NCBI GenBank assembly: GCA_039704465.1
Contig: JASFAU010000014.1
Coordinates: 806,001 to 870,000 of the forward strand
Reading direction: 5' to 3'
DNA from: Plasmodiophora brassicae
Taxonomy: Eukaryota > Endomyxa > Phytomyxea > Plasmodiophorida > Plasmodiophoridae
Length of the DNA stretch: 64,000 nt
Part shown: piece by piece, positions 46,216 to 56,636 of the stretch
How positions within the stretch are numbered: position 1 is the stretch's first letter
How the letters are laid out: every line of letters starts with the position of its first letter
Program-made: the position numbers and the translations under genes
Notes under the pieces: model-generated
Seen by the model: only the letters and a program-made list of their open reading frames with translations
Database searches by the model: none
What the model was told of the DNA's origin: nothing

Positions 46216-48083
46216 ATGCCCGGTTGTGCCGACACCCAGGCGACGAAGCGGCCCCAGCCAGCTGATAATGACGAACCTGAGCTGAGGAGGAAGAAGAAGA
46301 AGAGTAAAGTGTCCAGGGACCATTATCCAGCTGATACCGATGACGTCAAAACTGCATCTGATCACGCTGTCAACGCTGAAGTTGTCAAGAAGCGCAAGAA
46401 GGCCAAACAGGGTGTCGTTCAGGAGAGGGCTGTCGAGGCTGGCAAGTTGAGGGAGTCGACGTCACCTGCTCCGAAGGAACGCGAGTCGAAGTCGTCAAAG
46501 AATAAGACAAAGAAATCGAAGAGTAGCGATCGATCGAACGGTGACCGCATATCTGAGCCGCGGCCGGCAGACGAACCGTCTCCCAAGGAACAATCCAAGG
46601 CATCGAAGAAGAAGTCGAAGTCGAAGGAGCGATCAAATGCTACTGACAAACCAATGACGAACAACAAGCCCGCATCTTCTATGACATCTGCCGAAGCTGA
46701 ATCGTTCCGAGAGAAGCACGCGATCACGGTCAACGAGGAATCCGAGGGCAGTTCAACTTTCCTTCCTTTCGGCAAGTTCAGCGACACAGCTCTTCCAGAT
46801 ACCCTGCTGTCCTGCACGTCGTCATTCTCGGCGCCGTCTCCCATCCAGGCCCAGTGCTGGCCGATCCTTCTTGCCGGACGGGATTGCATCGGCATCGCCG
46901 AGACCGGCAGTGGTAAAACGCTCGGCTTCACCATTCCCGCTCTCGGCCACGTGCTATCGCAGGATCCGCTCGGCAGCAAGCTCCCCAACCGTGGGCCTAT
47001 CGTTCTCGTTCTTGCTCCCACTCGCGAACTCGCCATGCAGAGCGCTCAAGTCTGCATCGACGCGGGCAAGCCTTGCAACCTCAAGACTGTCTGCGTCTTC
47101 GGAGGCGGCGACAAGCGGGAACAGGCCGACACCCTGCGCGCTGGCTGCCATGTTATCGTTGCCACTCCGGGCCGCCTGCTCGGCTACATTCGCGAGAATG
47201 TCGTCTCCCTGAAACGCGTCTCCTTCCTTATTCTCGACGAAGCCGATCGCATGCTCGGTATGTCCCCGCGTTGTTTCACAATCGTCATCGCTAATATGGT
47301 TCGCCTGTGATGCCAGATCTTGGGTTCGAACCGGATATCAGGGCGATCGTGAACCTGATCGGTGTGGAAGCGACCAGGCGTCAAACGGTCATGTTCTCGG
47401 CGACGTGGCCGACCGAGATCCAGGCGCTGGCCCGCGAGTTCCTCCGCGATCCGGTGCGCGTTACGATCGGCAGCGACGAGCTGAACGCCAACTCGAACGT
47501 GCAGCAGATCGTCGAGGTCGTCGAGCCGATGTCCCGGGACCATCGCCTGGACGCGCTCCTGAAATCGTACCACGCATCGGCGACGAATCGCGTCATCGTG
47601 TTCGTGCTGTACAAGAAGGAGGCGATCCGGGTGGAGGCAATGCTGAGACGGAAAGGGTGGTCCTGCACGGCCCTGCATGGGGACAAGTCGCAAGCGGATC
47701 GCACGAGGTCGTTGGCCGACTTCCGATCGGGCCGGATCCCGTTGCTTATCGCCACCGACGTCGCTGCACGCGGCCTGGACATCCCCAAGGTCGAGTACGT
47801 CATTAACTATTCGTTTCCGCTGACCATCGAGGATTACATTCATCGGATCGGGCGGACGGGCCGTGCCGGGAACAAGGGCGTCGCACATACGCTGTTCACC
47901 GTCGCCGACAAGTCCCATGCTGGCGAGCTGATTAACGTTCTGAACGAGGCAGGCGCCGAGGTCCCCGCCGCCCTGATGAACTTTGGCGCTGGCATCAAGC
48001 GCAAGGAGCACGCGCTCTACGGGGCACATTACCGGCGACCTACTGACAAGCCCATGGGTGCATCCAAACACGTCAAGTTCTGA
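46216..48083 (+). CDS. DBP3: DEAD-box RNA helicase, Dbp3/RH5 type
   Basis: Exons 46216-47257 and 47317-48083, intron 59 nt (GTATGT donor, CTAAT branch-like site, CAG acceptor), 602 residues. The first 160 residues are Lys/Ser/Glu-rich, a nucleolar-type tail. The helicase core has the Q-motif region (PSPIQAQCWPILL), motif I AETGSGKT, Ia PTRELA, GG, TPGRLL, motif II DEAD, III SAT, then IVFVLYKKEA, ATDVAARGLD and motif VI HRIGRTGRAG. The end (NFGAGIKRKEHALYGAHY) and the Lys-rich N-terminus match Dbp3, which acts in 27S pre-rRNA processing for the 60S subunit. The intron falls right after DEADRML. Confidence 0.93.
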
Positions 48084-48669
48084 ATATACACCTGGCATTG
48101 GCGCACCAATCTGACGGCTACGTGTCTGGATAACGATATAGGCAGTCGAAACAGTTGCTTTTGCAGAAGCGGACGCGTACCGACTCATCGTCTAGCATGA
48201 CCGAACTGGGCAGCTGAGTTCCTGGGCCGTGGTGAACGGATGGCATGTCCGCCACAAGCAAAGGGAGGTCGGAATACATAAACAATTGTATTGCCAGTAA
48301 GGCGAGGGGGAGCAAAGGCGGAAGGCAAGCGCAAGAACGGAAGCCGCCGGCGGTCATCGCGACAGATGGGGCCGCATGCGTTGAGCAAACTGGGTCTACA
48401 CAGTCTTGCGACCAGTCAGTGGGTACCAGCCATAATCTGAAACGTGACAGCATCAAGTCAGATCTCTGATTGGCAAGTAGATGACAATGGCAGGAACGTT
48501 CAGGAACTCTCAGTAAGAATTCGTCTTCAAATCGGATTCAGACGCAAATTACCATAGTTTACAAATCATGGAGAATGGGGCAAATTGAACGGACTCGTAC
48601 CTTATCGCAATTCGAGCATCGTGTCACGTCCATTTACTACGGTTATACCGCACGTATCATTGCCTGTAC

Positions 48670-49165
48670 CAATGCAACAGTCAGAACTCCGACCGGACAA
48701 AGAGGTGCAATTAGGAAATTGGTGTAAGAGCGATCAGACAAATGCCTCGATTAGTCAATCAACGGTGCAAAACGAGCAGGTTTTAGAACAAAACGCGCTC
48801 AATGCTTCAGGCTCGTCATCTAAGCGTCATCATTTCGCAAACACAGAAAACTTGAGTCTTCCGGTAAAGGTGCTTCAATAAACCCGAGAGGAACTTATAA
48901 AGCCAACATTCCCTACCCTGCCGAAGACTAATGAGGCGACGATCTCATTTGGTGCACAGGACACAATGAGGACTATATTGTCTGTACATGCAGCAGTCAG
49001 AACATTGTTCTCATCCCAACGGCTAAATGAAACAATCGATAAAAACGATCAGACAAATGCCTCGATTAGTCATTCAACTATGCAACATTAGTCAGTTTTA
49101 GAACAAAACCGACTAGAATGCTTCAGGCTCGTCATCTAAGTCACATCAAATCGCAACGACAAATT
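48670..49165 (+). repeat. direct duplication of a 170-bp unit, spacing about 315 bp
   Basis: 48670-48845 and about 48987-49160 share long words (CGATCAGACAAATGCCTCGA, CTTCAGGCTCGTCATCTAAG). In the first copy a frame is open (DQTNASISQSTVQNEQVLEQ); the second has stops in the same frame. The unit is AT-richer than neighbouring genes. Confidence 0.85.
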
Positions 49166-49249
49166 GTGCTCGTAGAACTCCTTACCCTGGCCGAGATCGG
49201 CTGGCCGCGCCAATATCAGACTGACTGCGGCATCTCGACGTTCCCGAGC

Positions 49250-49278
49250 AAGGCCGTGGCGGAGTCCGCCACGGCCTT
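49250..49278. repeat. perfect 29-bp palindrome
   Basis: Reads the same on both strands except the central base; core GTGGCGGA/TCCGCCAC. It shares the GTGGCGGA-TCC core with the palindromes at 46180 and 59512 but is not next to a gene start. Confidence 0.85.
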
Positions 49279-49588
49279 ACCGTCGCGTGGCATATACCGG
49301 TGGAGCCCTAATATCGAAAATCGTGTCGATCTAAACACGTGACCATTGACGGTTGACAAGAAGAACAACGGACGAAACAATGACGTGTACACCACTCCAG
49401 ACGCATCGTAGGGTCGAAGTTCCTCGGACGACAAGCTGACAAACTGTCGCTCACACGCATCGATGCCGAATGCGAGGATCACATGAATGTATACAAATAT
49501 TAATCTCGAACTCGTGCTGAGACACTAGAGGGACAGGAAGGATATGGAAACATGAGGAACGAGGAAACAAATGGAATCGAAGCACTGA

Positions 49589-51068
49589 TCAGCAAGACGA
49601 ACAGATGCGATCGGAAAGGCGACGCATGTGATCAACACGTTCGACCAATGAGAAGGTGCTCTCAGCATTAGCATCGCGGAACACGCTACAGGCAGCGTCT
49701 TCGTCGCGATCGTCGCCGATGACGTCGTAAGCACAGTTGGCACCGAATCGACCGAGAACAACACGAAACATATCCTCTTTCGATGTGTTTCGTGAACTGT
49801 ACACGTTCTCGACCGAGAAGTACGTGGACAGACCGTACAGAACGAGCTTGACGAGAGTGGGGGTCAGCTGGCCAGCAGAAACCAGCACGTTCGTGGCACC
49901 ACTGCTAGCCCATATCCGTTCGGCAGCACGTTTCGCAGCGGACAACCATCCCCCCGACAGCAGATCCAGCTCCCGCATCGTCCTTGACAGCTCCTCCATT
50001 ACCTCCATGCTGACGTACGAGGACAGAGGCTTCCGATACGTGACCTGCATCGTGCGGAATCGGTACGCCAGCTTTCGTTTGCTGACCTCTCCGGTACTCC
50101 GGTTGACAAGGCCGTCGTTGTCGAAGTCGTAATTGTCGAGAAGGTCAAAGTCGTCGAAGTCGCGCAGAGTCTCCACGTGCGACTGGTCGTACTTCTCGAC
50201 CTGCTTGAAGAAGAAATGACGATCGGCGACGTCGAATAGGATCCGCTCAAGACGTTCCCCCAGAACGCGAGCCACGTGACCACCCGCCCATGAGAACCGC
50301 TGCTTGTACCTCTTCGGATCCAGCAGAGCATTGAACAGGACGAGAGTTTCGTCCAGGTCCCAAATGAACTGAACAAATAAAACATCAGTGAACGCCCGTA
50401 TGAACGGATCTGAACGCACGTACGACGACGTGACGGTCTCGAGGGGTCGGTTGGGACAGGTCGACATTGTCGTCGACACGGTAGACGTTAACACCCAGGC
50501 CGATGTCAGGTGCCGGCGTCGACCCATCCCACGCGAGCCAGCGCGCCCAGATTTCATTGAACTCGGCGTCAGGCGATTCGTTCCTCGGCCTCAACGCCCT
50601 GTCTATCCGTCGCCGTTTCTGGGCACCACGCGCCTCTTCGAACGAGAACTGTGGCTGCTGCTGACGTTGCTGTTTGTGGGATTTGTCTTTCGGATCGGTG
50701 GCAGAGTCCACGCCTTTCAGAGCATTCTGAATGTGATGTCGGTCGAGCACCTGGTCGTTGAGCCATTGCCTTAATCGGGTTCGCGCGTAGTCGAGCGCAT
50801 CGCCATGCGAAAGCGCTGCTCTGGAAAGGATTCGACAGAGACGCGGCCCAACCACCGACCGCATCATCGGCCAGGCGTCCGTCAGCGACAACCGATCAAT
50901 GAGATCGAGGACGACGCCCGGGCCGGACGCGCGCGATATCAACACCATCTCGTCGACGACCGACCCGCACAGGGCGCGCGCTGCATCACCACCCGCTGCC
51001 GTGGCCCATTTCGCCAGGAACGCCTGCGGCGACAGGCGCCCGGCATCCCGGCTGCTGGCCAGCATCAT
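49589..51068 (-). CDS. Eyes absent (Eya)-family HAD tyrosine phosphatase
   Basis: Exons 51068-50424 and 50368-49589, intron 55 nt (GTACGT donor, TTCAG acceptor), 474 residues. The splice restores FIWDLDETLVLFNALL, the Eya HAD motif I with nucleophile Asp and DxDET. Further Eya features: a long helical insert (RLERILFDVADRHFFFKQVE, YDQSHVETLRDFDD, LDNYDFDNDGL), AGQLTPTLVKLVLYGLSTYF and YDVIGDDRDEDAA (motif IV). Eya proteins dephosphorylate phosphotyrosine, in animals on histone H2A.X and as Six cofactors. The first 215 residues are unlike animal Eya: helical, then Gln-rich, with a basic stretch KRRRIDRALRPR. The C-terminus (HMRRLSDRICSSC) also differs from animal forms. Confidence 0.9.
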
Positions 51069-51311
51069 CGTCGGCCCACGGCAACTCCGCCGTGATGGTA
51101 TATAGCCCGTGGATGCAGTCGGCAGCGACAACGTTTCGCATCGTTGTGACATGCCGACGTCCAACCTAGTCAGAGACCTGCCGAACGCGTCAACGCAGAG
51201 TACAGCACAGCGCGGGTACGTTCTGGGCATGCGGCACAGATGGAATGTTGAGCGGAGGATCGCGGGTGCATCTACAGTGGCGACGGCCGAAAAATGCGTC
51301 CCGAGTCCGGC

Positions 51312-51382
51312 GGCCCTTTGGTTTAGTGGCATAATATCCCGTTCGGGTCGGGATGGTCCCGCGTTCGATTCGCGGAAGGGCC
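51312..51382 (+). tRNA. tRNA-Pro (anticodon CGG)
   Basis: A 71-nt cloverleaf: acceptor GGCCCTT/AAGGGCC, anticodon stem TCCCG/CGGGA with loop TTCGGGT giving anticodon CGG, T arm CCGCG-TTCGATT-CGCGG. A box TGGTTTAGTGG and B box GTTCGATTC are intact. No intron and no encoded CCA. Confidence 0.95.
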
Positions 51383-51397
51383 CTGCGTCGTCATCTG

Positions 51398-51401
51398 TTT
51401 T
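51398..51401 (+). terminator. Pol III terminator of tRNA-Pro
   Basis: Four T residues begin 16 nt past the tRNA 3' end, the minimum Pol III stop signal. Confidence 0.55.
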
Positions 51402-51458
51402 GTCCGAATTTGGACAGCGCTTTTTCGAATAGAAAAGTGATCAAGTTCTATCCTCGTC

Positions 51459-52156
51459 ATGACGAGGACGTTGTTCCTGATCGTGTCAACGCGGCATGTG
51501 GTCCATGCCGGCGTCGGGGTAGCCATCGCGGTCATCGCGGCGTGGGTCGTCACGGACGACGTTGCCGGCGGCGGGGATAGCTGGACGGCGGTGTTCGGCA
51601 CCGTACGAGACATGGTCGATCACAGTCTAAGGGGGCGTCGCGCGCGGCAATGGAAATGTCGTGGCAACGAGGACCGGTCGCCGCAGAAGAATTGTTCATT
51701 CTGTGCGATTATTGCCGACAGTGGCAGTGCCATCGCGTACGCCGACGACGGTGTTGTGGTGTTCGCCGACCGGTCCCCAGCAGCTGCTCTGCATCTGCTG
51801 GTGGTACCCAGAACGCACATCGCTACAGTCGGCCATCTCTGCAGAAACGACCTTTCTTTATGTAATGCACTCCCGGGAATGCTGTGGCATGTAGAGTCGA
51901 ACTCATTTCCCACTTTGTAGTACAACATATGAAGCGAGTCGGAGAGGAGCAGTTGACGGCAAACGGGTATACCGACCCGGTATCCTATGCTATGGGGTTC
52001 CATGTTCCTCCATTCACGAGCATCGATCACCTGCATCTCCACGTACACGGCCTGCCCTACAAATCCGTGTTCCGCCGAATGAAGTACGCCAGGTGGGCAT
52101 CTTGGTACGCTCATATCGATGCAGTCATTGAGTGGTACCATATGAACGTTCCATGA
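51459..52156 (+). CDS. HIT-domain nucleotide hydrolase, HINT3-like, membrane-anchored
   Basis: Exons 51459-51861 and 51921-52156, intron 59 nt, 212 residues. A hydrophobic stretch at residues 13-32 (VVHAGVGVAIAVIAAWVV) may anchor it in a membrane. The HIT domain begins with CSFCAIIAD, then VVVFADRSPAAALHLLVVPR and HIATVGHL; the second exon has GFHVPPFTSIDHLHLHVHG, the catalytic HxHxH triad with the PPF insertion typical of HINT3/aprataxin-like members, and ends in a conserved R-x-x-KY region. HINT3 hydrolyses AMP-N-linked substrates such as aminoacyl-adenylates. The splice gives DLSLLQHMKRVGEEQL, a helix expected at this place. It lies 77 bp downstream of tRNA-Pro on the same strand. Confidence 0.92.
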
Positions 52157-54471
52157 TAAACATTCCAGCTGGCGGGATCGTTTGCACGTATCCGTTTTAC
52201 ATGGCAAACCGACTACAGCGTAGGCTCAGCCGTATTTGCAAACAGTGCTGTAGCACAGCTTACCGGGAAGCTTTTCCTGAAAGTACTAAATGCTGTATTG
52301 ATTTGATGATCAGTGGCCAGCTGTTGTCCGCCAAATGATCAGGTCTGGCCGAATTATGGATCCGTTACCCCAACCGTGCTGTGGACGGAGCAGTTGTCGC
52401 CGTCTGCGCTCGAACAAATCGTCATCGCGGCTGCGACTCAGACGGAGCTAATTGCGTTCCCCGTGTCGATCTATGCGACGCGATACCGCGTAGGCATCGG
52501 TGTGAGCGATGGTATTGGCTAGTGGCTACCCTGTTCACGCCTCCATATTGCATATCCTGTTTGGCGACAGGGCGAGTCAGCCTGGCAGACGTTGTCCGAT
52601 AACCATCAAGGCATGTTTACTGACACAATTCTCCCCGCAGGCCGAACGCGTCGACGTATTCTGAATCGTTCCCTCCCTGGTCAAACACCGCCGCGGCACC
52701 TGAAGGAGCCCCAGCTTTGTGGCTATCTTCTGCAAACGCAAAGAATGACGGCAGACGGGACGACGATTCTGTTCTTCAAAATGGCGTTGACGACGACGTC
52801 TTCCTCTCGTGGCCTAGTTGGGCGGTCCGGTCTACAGAAACGATGATCGACAGCTCGCCTGCCAGCCTGCTCTTATGTCGCCAGAGTTCGTAGATTTGGG
52901 CGGCATGCAGCTCCGTGTCAGCTGGTTTGAAGGCGGTGTAAATAATGGAGTGCCCAGAATCGGGCAGCATAAAAGTTGCCACTTGACGACGCGGTGTGAG
53001 TGCTCCGATCCCAAAACGAAATCTCATCCAGAGCATAGTATACGTACGATATCGTCGCGGCCCTGCAGGCGGACATGTCCGAAGGCAACGATGGGACAGG
53101 CTTTCCTTCCGATGCGCTGGGCCACGGGATGGCATTGGACCACTTAATTCTTCTACGCTTGCTCCTGAACGAGTGATCACCCTGAACGAGCCCCAGCTTT
53201 CTCGATATTTCCTGCAAAGGCAGAGAGTGACGGCAAACGGTACGGTTGCCTCCGTTCCTCAAAATGGCGTTGACGACGATGTCTGGATAACCGCCAGCGA
53301 CAAGCATGGTCGTCTTTGCCAGGGGTCCTGGCATGGGGGACAACTTTGCCGGCAAACGCTACCCGGTGGTTGGAGGGTGGGTTATTGGTGGCGCACAGTA
53401 CTTCCAACCACAGCCTGCGTAACACATCCAATAGCTTTCAGGGAATGGTTTAAAATTCTACTTCAGACCCGCCTGAAAGGCCTAAATTGTAGACCGATAC
53501 AGGATTAGGGATAACGGTGGTGAGTGGCGGCGGTGCCACCGGTGCTCGATGCGGCAGCGACGTTGTTACACCGAGAACATGTCGGATGGTGGGATACCAT
53601 ACCTAATAATTGCAGTGCTGCGCCAGGTTGGGGGCACCGTCGCAGGGTAGGTCATGTGGTTCGTTGAACGGTTGGACTTGTACCGCTAATAGTTTCTCCT
53701 TAGCGCCGGCCGACGTCGGCTGGCGCAGTGCCTGGAGCAGGGCGTCGTTCCTCGTCGGCACGCGACGCCCAGTGTGCGTGAAGCTGGCCGCGGTTGTCAC
53801 AGTCACCGTCGCGCACGACAATTCCCATCGGGGATGATGATAGCGTCGGCAGTCATCGCTACATGCGCGTAGACCGGCGACTGAGGGCTCCGTCAACAAG
53901 ATCCATGGTCGGCACGGGTCCCCATACTGACGAATACTCGGTCTATTTTGGGGACATGCGCGGGTGGAGCGAACAGTCTCGCAGTTTCCCAGGCTGCGAC
54001 TCCCTGGTCAGCCGACTGGTGCCTGATGTCGCCATTTGCAGAAACCGTTCGCCTCATGAAGGTTGCCTCTGTTTCGTTTCCGGGCGCTGTCGCCGCGACG
54101 TGCGCTGACGAGCCGCATACCTCTCGGGTGTTGTTGGGTCTGCCCAAAACCGATGCCAAGGCGTCTGCTGAGGGTATCCGCGGCGGAAGCAACCCTCGCC
54201 GCAGCTCCTATCCGCCCAGACACTCCAACGTCTGCCAGAGACGGAGGTCGCCGCCAAACATGAATCCGTTAGCTTTTGTTCTGCCTGTTCTTCTCATGGC
54301 GGCAACCATCGCCGCGGCCCCTGTCCATCGCCGCGCACCCCATCACTCCAGACACGCCAACGTCAGTTGCAAATCGTCCATTGTGGCACCACATGGAACT
54401 GACTATATGTGTAGATTGCGCCGGTGGCGACCCCGACTCCGCTACAGGTTCTAGACGGCAAACTTCGGGAC
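52157..54471. other. unresolved region with duplicated segment
   Basis: About 2.3 kb. Several frames are open on both strands, for example minus 53355-52918 and plus 52996-53508, but none shows a known domain and no splice chain could be built. It contains the direct repeat described separately. A frame from 54240 to 54400 might be a 5' exon of the OPR/RAP gene. Confidence 0.3.
52701..53292 (+). repeat. direct repeat of about 105 bp (52701-52810 and 53183-53292)
   Basis: The two copies are roughly three-quarters identical (GAGCCCCAGCTTT, TCAAAATGGCGTTGACGACGA) and read as the same peptide in one frame (EPQL-x3-L/FLQ-x-Q-R-M/V-TA-D/N-GT). Either a duplicated exon of an unrecognised gene or a non-coding duplication. 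Confidence 0.7.
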
Positions 54472-56323
54472 ATGCGGCGTCCGCCTCAAAGCGACGTAGA
54501 CAGTGCGAGGAGCTATCTGATGCAGGACCGCCTTCATGGCCATGATTTCAGAGTACTGCCGCACCTGGCCAATACGCTTTCGAAGTGCAATGCATATGAT
54601 CGTATGTCACTGTCAAGCGCGTTGCCAGTAGCCACCACTGAGACAGTGACACACAGATCTGCTAAGCGCCATTGCTAATGCCCTGCAACGTCATCAAGAA
54701 CGCATTAACCGCTACAGCGCCAGAGATTCGGCAATGCTGTTGCATGCGCTTGCCAAGCGTCGCATCGAGAACCGCGCCCTGTTCAATGCCATCGGTGATC
54801 GTACTCTTGAGATCATGGCAGACTTCGACCCACAGAGTGTCGCCAATACGGCATGGGCATTCGCGAAACTGTCAATCGCGAACCGCGCCCTGCTCAATGC
54901 ACTCGGGAATCGTGCGCTGGAGATCATGGGCGAATTCAACCCGCAGGAGGTCACCAATATGGCATGGGCATTCGCAACATTGTCCATTCAGAGCCGCGCC
55001 CTGTTCAACGCCCTCGGCAGTCGTGCTCTGACGATCATATCAGGATTCAATCCGCAGAATGTCGCCAATACGGCGTGGGCATTCGCGAAAATGTCAATCG
55101 AGAACCGCGCCCTCTTCAATGCCCTCGGCAATCATGCTCCGGCGATCATGGAGGAATTCCAACCACAGGAAGTCGTCAATACGGCATGGGCTTTCGCGAC
55201 ACTGTCAATCGAGAACCGCGGCCTGTTCAACGTCCTCGGCAATCGTGCTCTGGCGACCGTATCAGGATTCAATCCGCAGGGTGTCGCCAATACTGCCTGG
55301 GCATTTGCGACGTTGTCGTTCAAGAACCCCGCCCTGTTCAATGCCCTCGGCAGTCGTGCTGTGGCGATCATGGCCGATTTCAACCCACAGGAAGTCGCCA
55401 ATACGGCGTGGGCTTTCGCGACATTGTCCGTCAAGCACCGCGCCCTGTTCAATGCCCTCGGCAGTCATGCTTTGACGGTCATGGCCGAATTCAACCCCCA
55501 GCATATCGCCAATACGGCATGGGCCTTCGCGACATTGTCGATCGAGAAACGCGCCCTGTTCAATGCCCTCGGCAATCGCGCTCTGGACATGATATCAGGA
55601 TTCAACCCGCAGAATGTCGCCAATACGGCCTGGGCATTCGCGACATTGTCGATCGATAACCGCGCCCTGTTCACTGCCCTCGTCAATCGTGCGCTGGCGA
55701 TCATGGCCGAGTTCAAACCGCAAGAAGTCGCTAATATGGCATGGGCATTCTCTGCTGTTCGGTTCATCCCCAATGACAGGGTCGTTGACGTCATGGTCGG
55801 CCGAACGTGCTTCTTCTATTTGGGTGGTTCCTTTGGCGATAAGGATCTTGTGCAGCTGCATTTATGGCGACTCTTCGTTGGGGAGAGCGGTTTTGATTCT
55901 GTTGTCGATCGCGTATGCCACGTGAAGACGAACGTGATGGTGAGCAGTTTCAGGGATGCGATGTCCCGCGCTATGCAACATCCATCACGGATGGAGCGTG
56001 AAGTCGTCGATGCTCTTTCGCGAATGTTCCGACCCGGAAATGTCGTTCCCGGAGCCGTCTGCCCTGATACTGGCTACTCTATTGATGCAGCGTTGTGCGA
56101 TGATCGCATTGCGGTAGAAGTGAATGGCCCCACGCACTTCCTCCGAGATTGCTGTTCCGGTGGTTTCACGTCAATAAATGGGGCCTCCAGGTTGAAACGC
56201 GACTTACTTGAACGATATGGCTGGAGAATTGTCGACGTGAATTTCGGAGACTGGGACAAGGCGAAAGGAAACCGTGAACAGCAACAGAATTTACTGCGGC
56301 GTCTACTCGCTCCGTTTTCGTGA
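54472..56323 (+). CDS. OPR-like helical-repeat protein with RAP domain (organelle RNA factor)
   Basis: Exons 54472-54601 and 54657-56323, intron 55 nt (GTATGT donor, CACAG acceptor), 598 residues from ATG 54472; the frame is open further upstream without an ATG, so an extra 5' exon is possible. Nine 37-residue repeats of the form AWAFATLSIENRALFNALGN...FNPQEVAN cover residues 90-425. A linker leads to a C-terminal RAP domain (TGYSIDAALCDDRIAVEVNG, PTHF, LERYGWRIVDVNFGDW). Octotricopeptide repeat and RAP proteins bind organelle RNAs and control their stability or translation in algae, apicomplexans and relatives. A mitochondrial or plastid role is inferred; no clear targeting peptide was identified because the 5' end is uncertain. 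Confidence 0.88.
54762..55750 (+). repeat. 111-bp coding tandem repeats, nine units
   Basis: Nine 111-bp units encode the OPR-like repeats. Neighbouring units share long identical runs at DNA level (for example CGCGCCCTGTTCAATGCCCT), including third codon positions, which points to recent tandem amplification or gene conversion. Confidence 0.9.
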
Positions 56324-56636
56324 CTGGATCCTGTTGCGTTCGGGCAATTGTGCCTCCCATTCGTCGTCAAGATTTATCTCGGAGGCTACGTCTAACGCTT
56401 GCATCAATACAGACACGATTGCTTCCGTTATCGCTGCCCTCTATTTTATGGCTTAGTTGATTCTATGTGGTTATTTGGAAGCTGCTTATATAAATCAATC
56501 TCGAAACATTCCCAAACTGCATTCTGAATCGCAACAGTATTATTCGTTTTCGCTGCAGAGCGGGTCTCGTTTCCTACATCAACTTGCTGCTGTCATGAAC
56601 TTTGGCTGTTGCAAAAAGAGCCTGTAGACACGGGAC

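Larger units (their letters stand above)
48084..49588. other. intergenic region with a tandem duplication and a palindrome
   Basis: About 1.5 kb with no supported gene. It lies between the convergent ends of the helicase and Eya genes. It holds the direct repeat and the perfect palindrome listed separately. Confidence 0.5.

Noticed and set aside
46385..47036. Antisense frames over the Dbp3 helicase (up to 205 residues)
   Set aside because: Mirror of a Lys/Ser-rich coding region; composition and lack of domains mark them as shadows.
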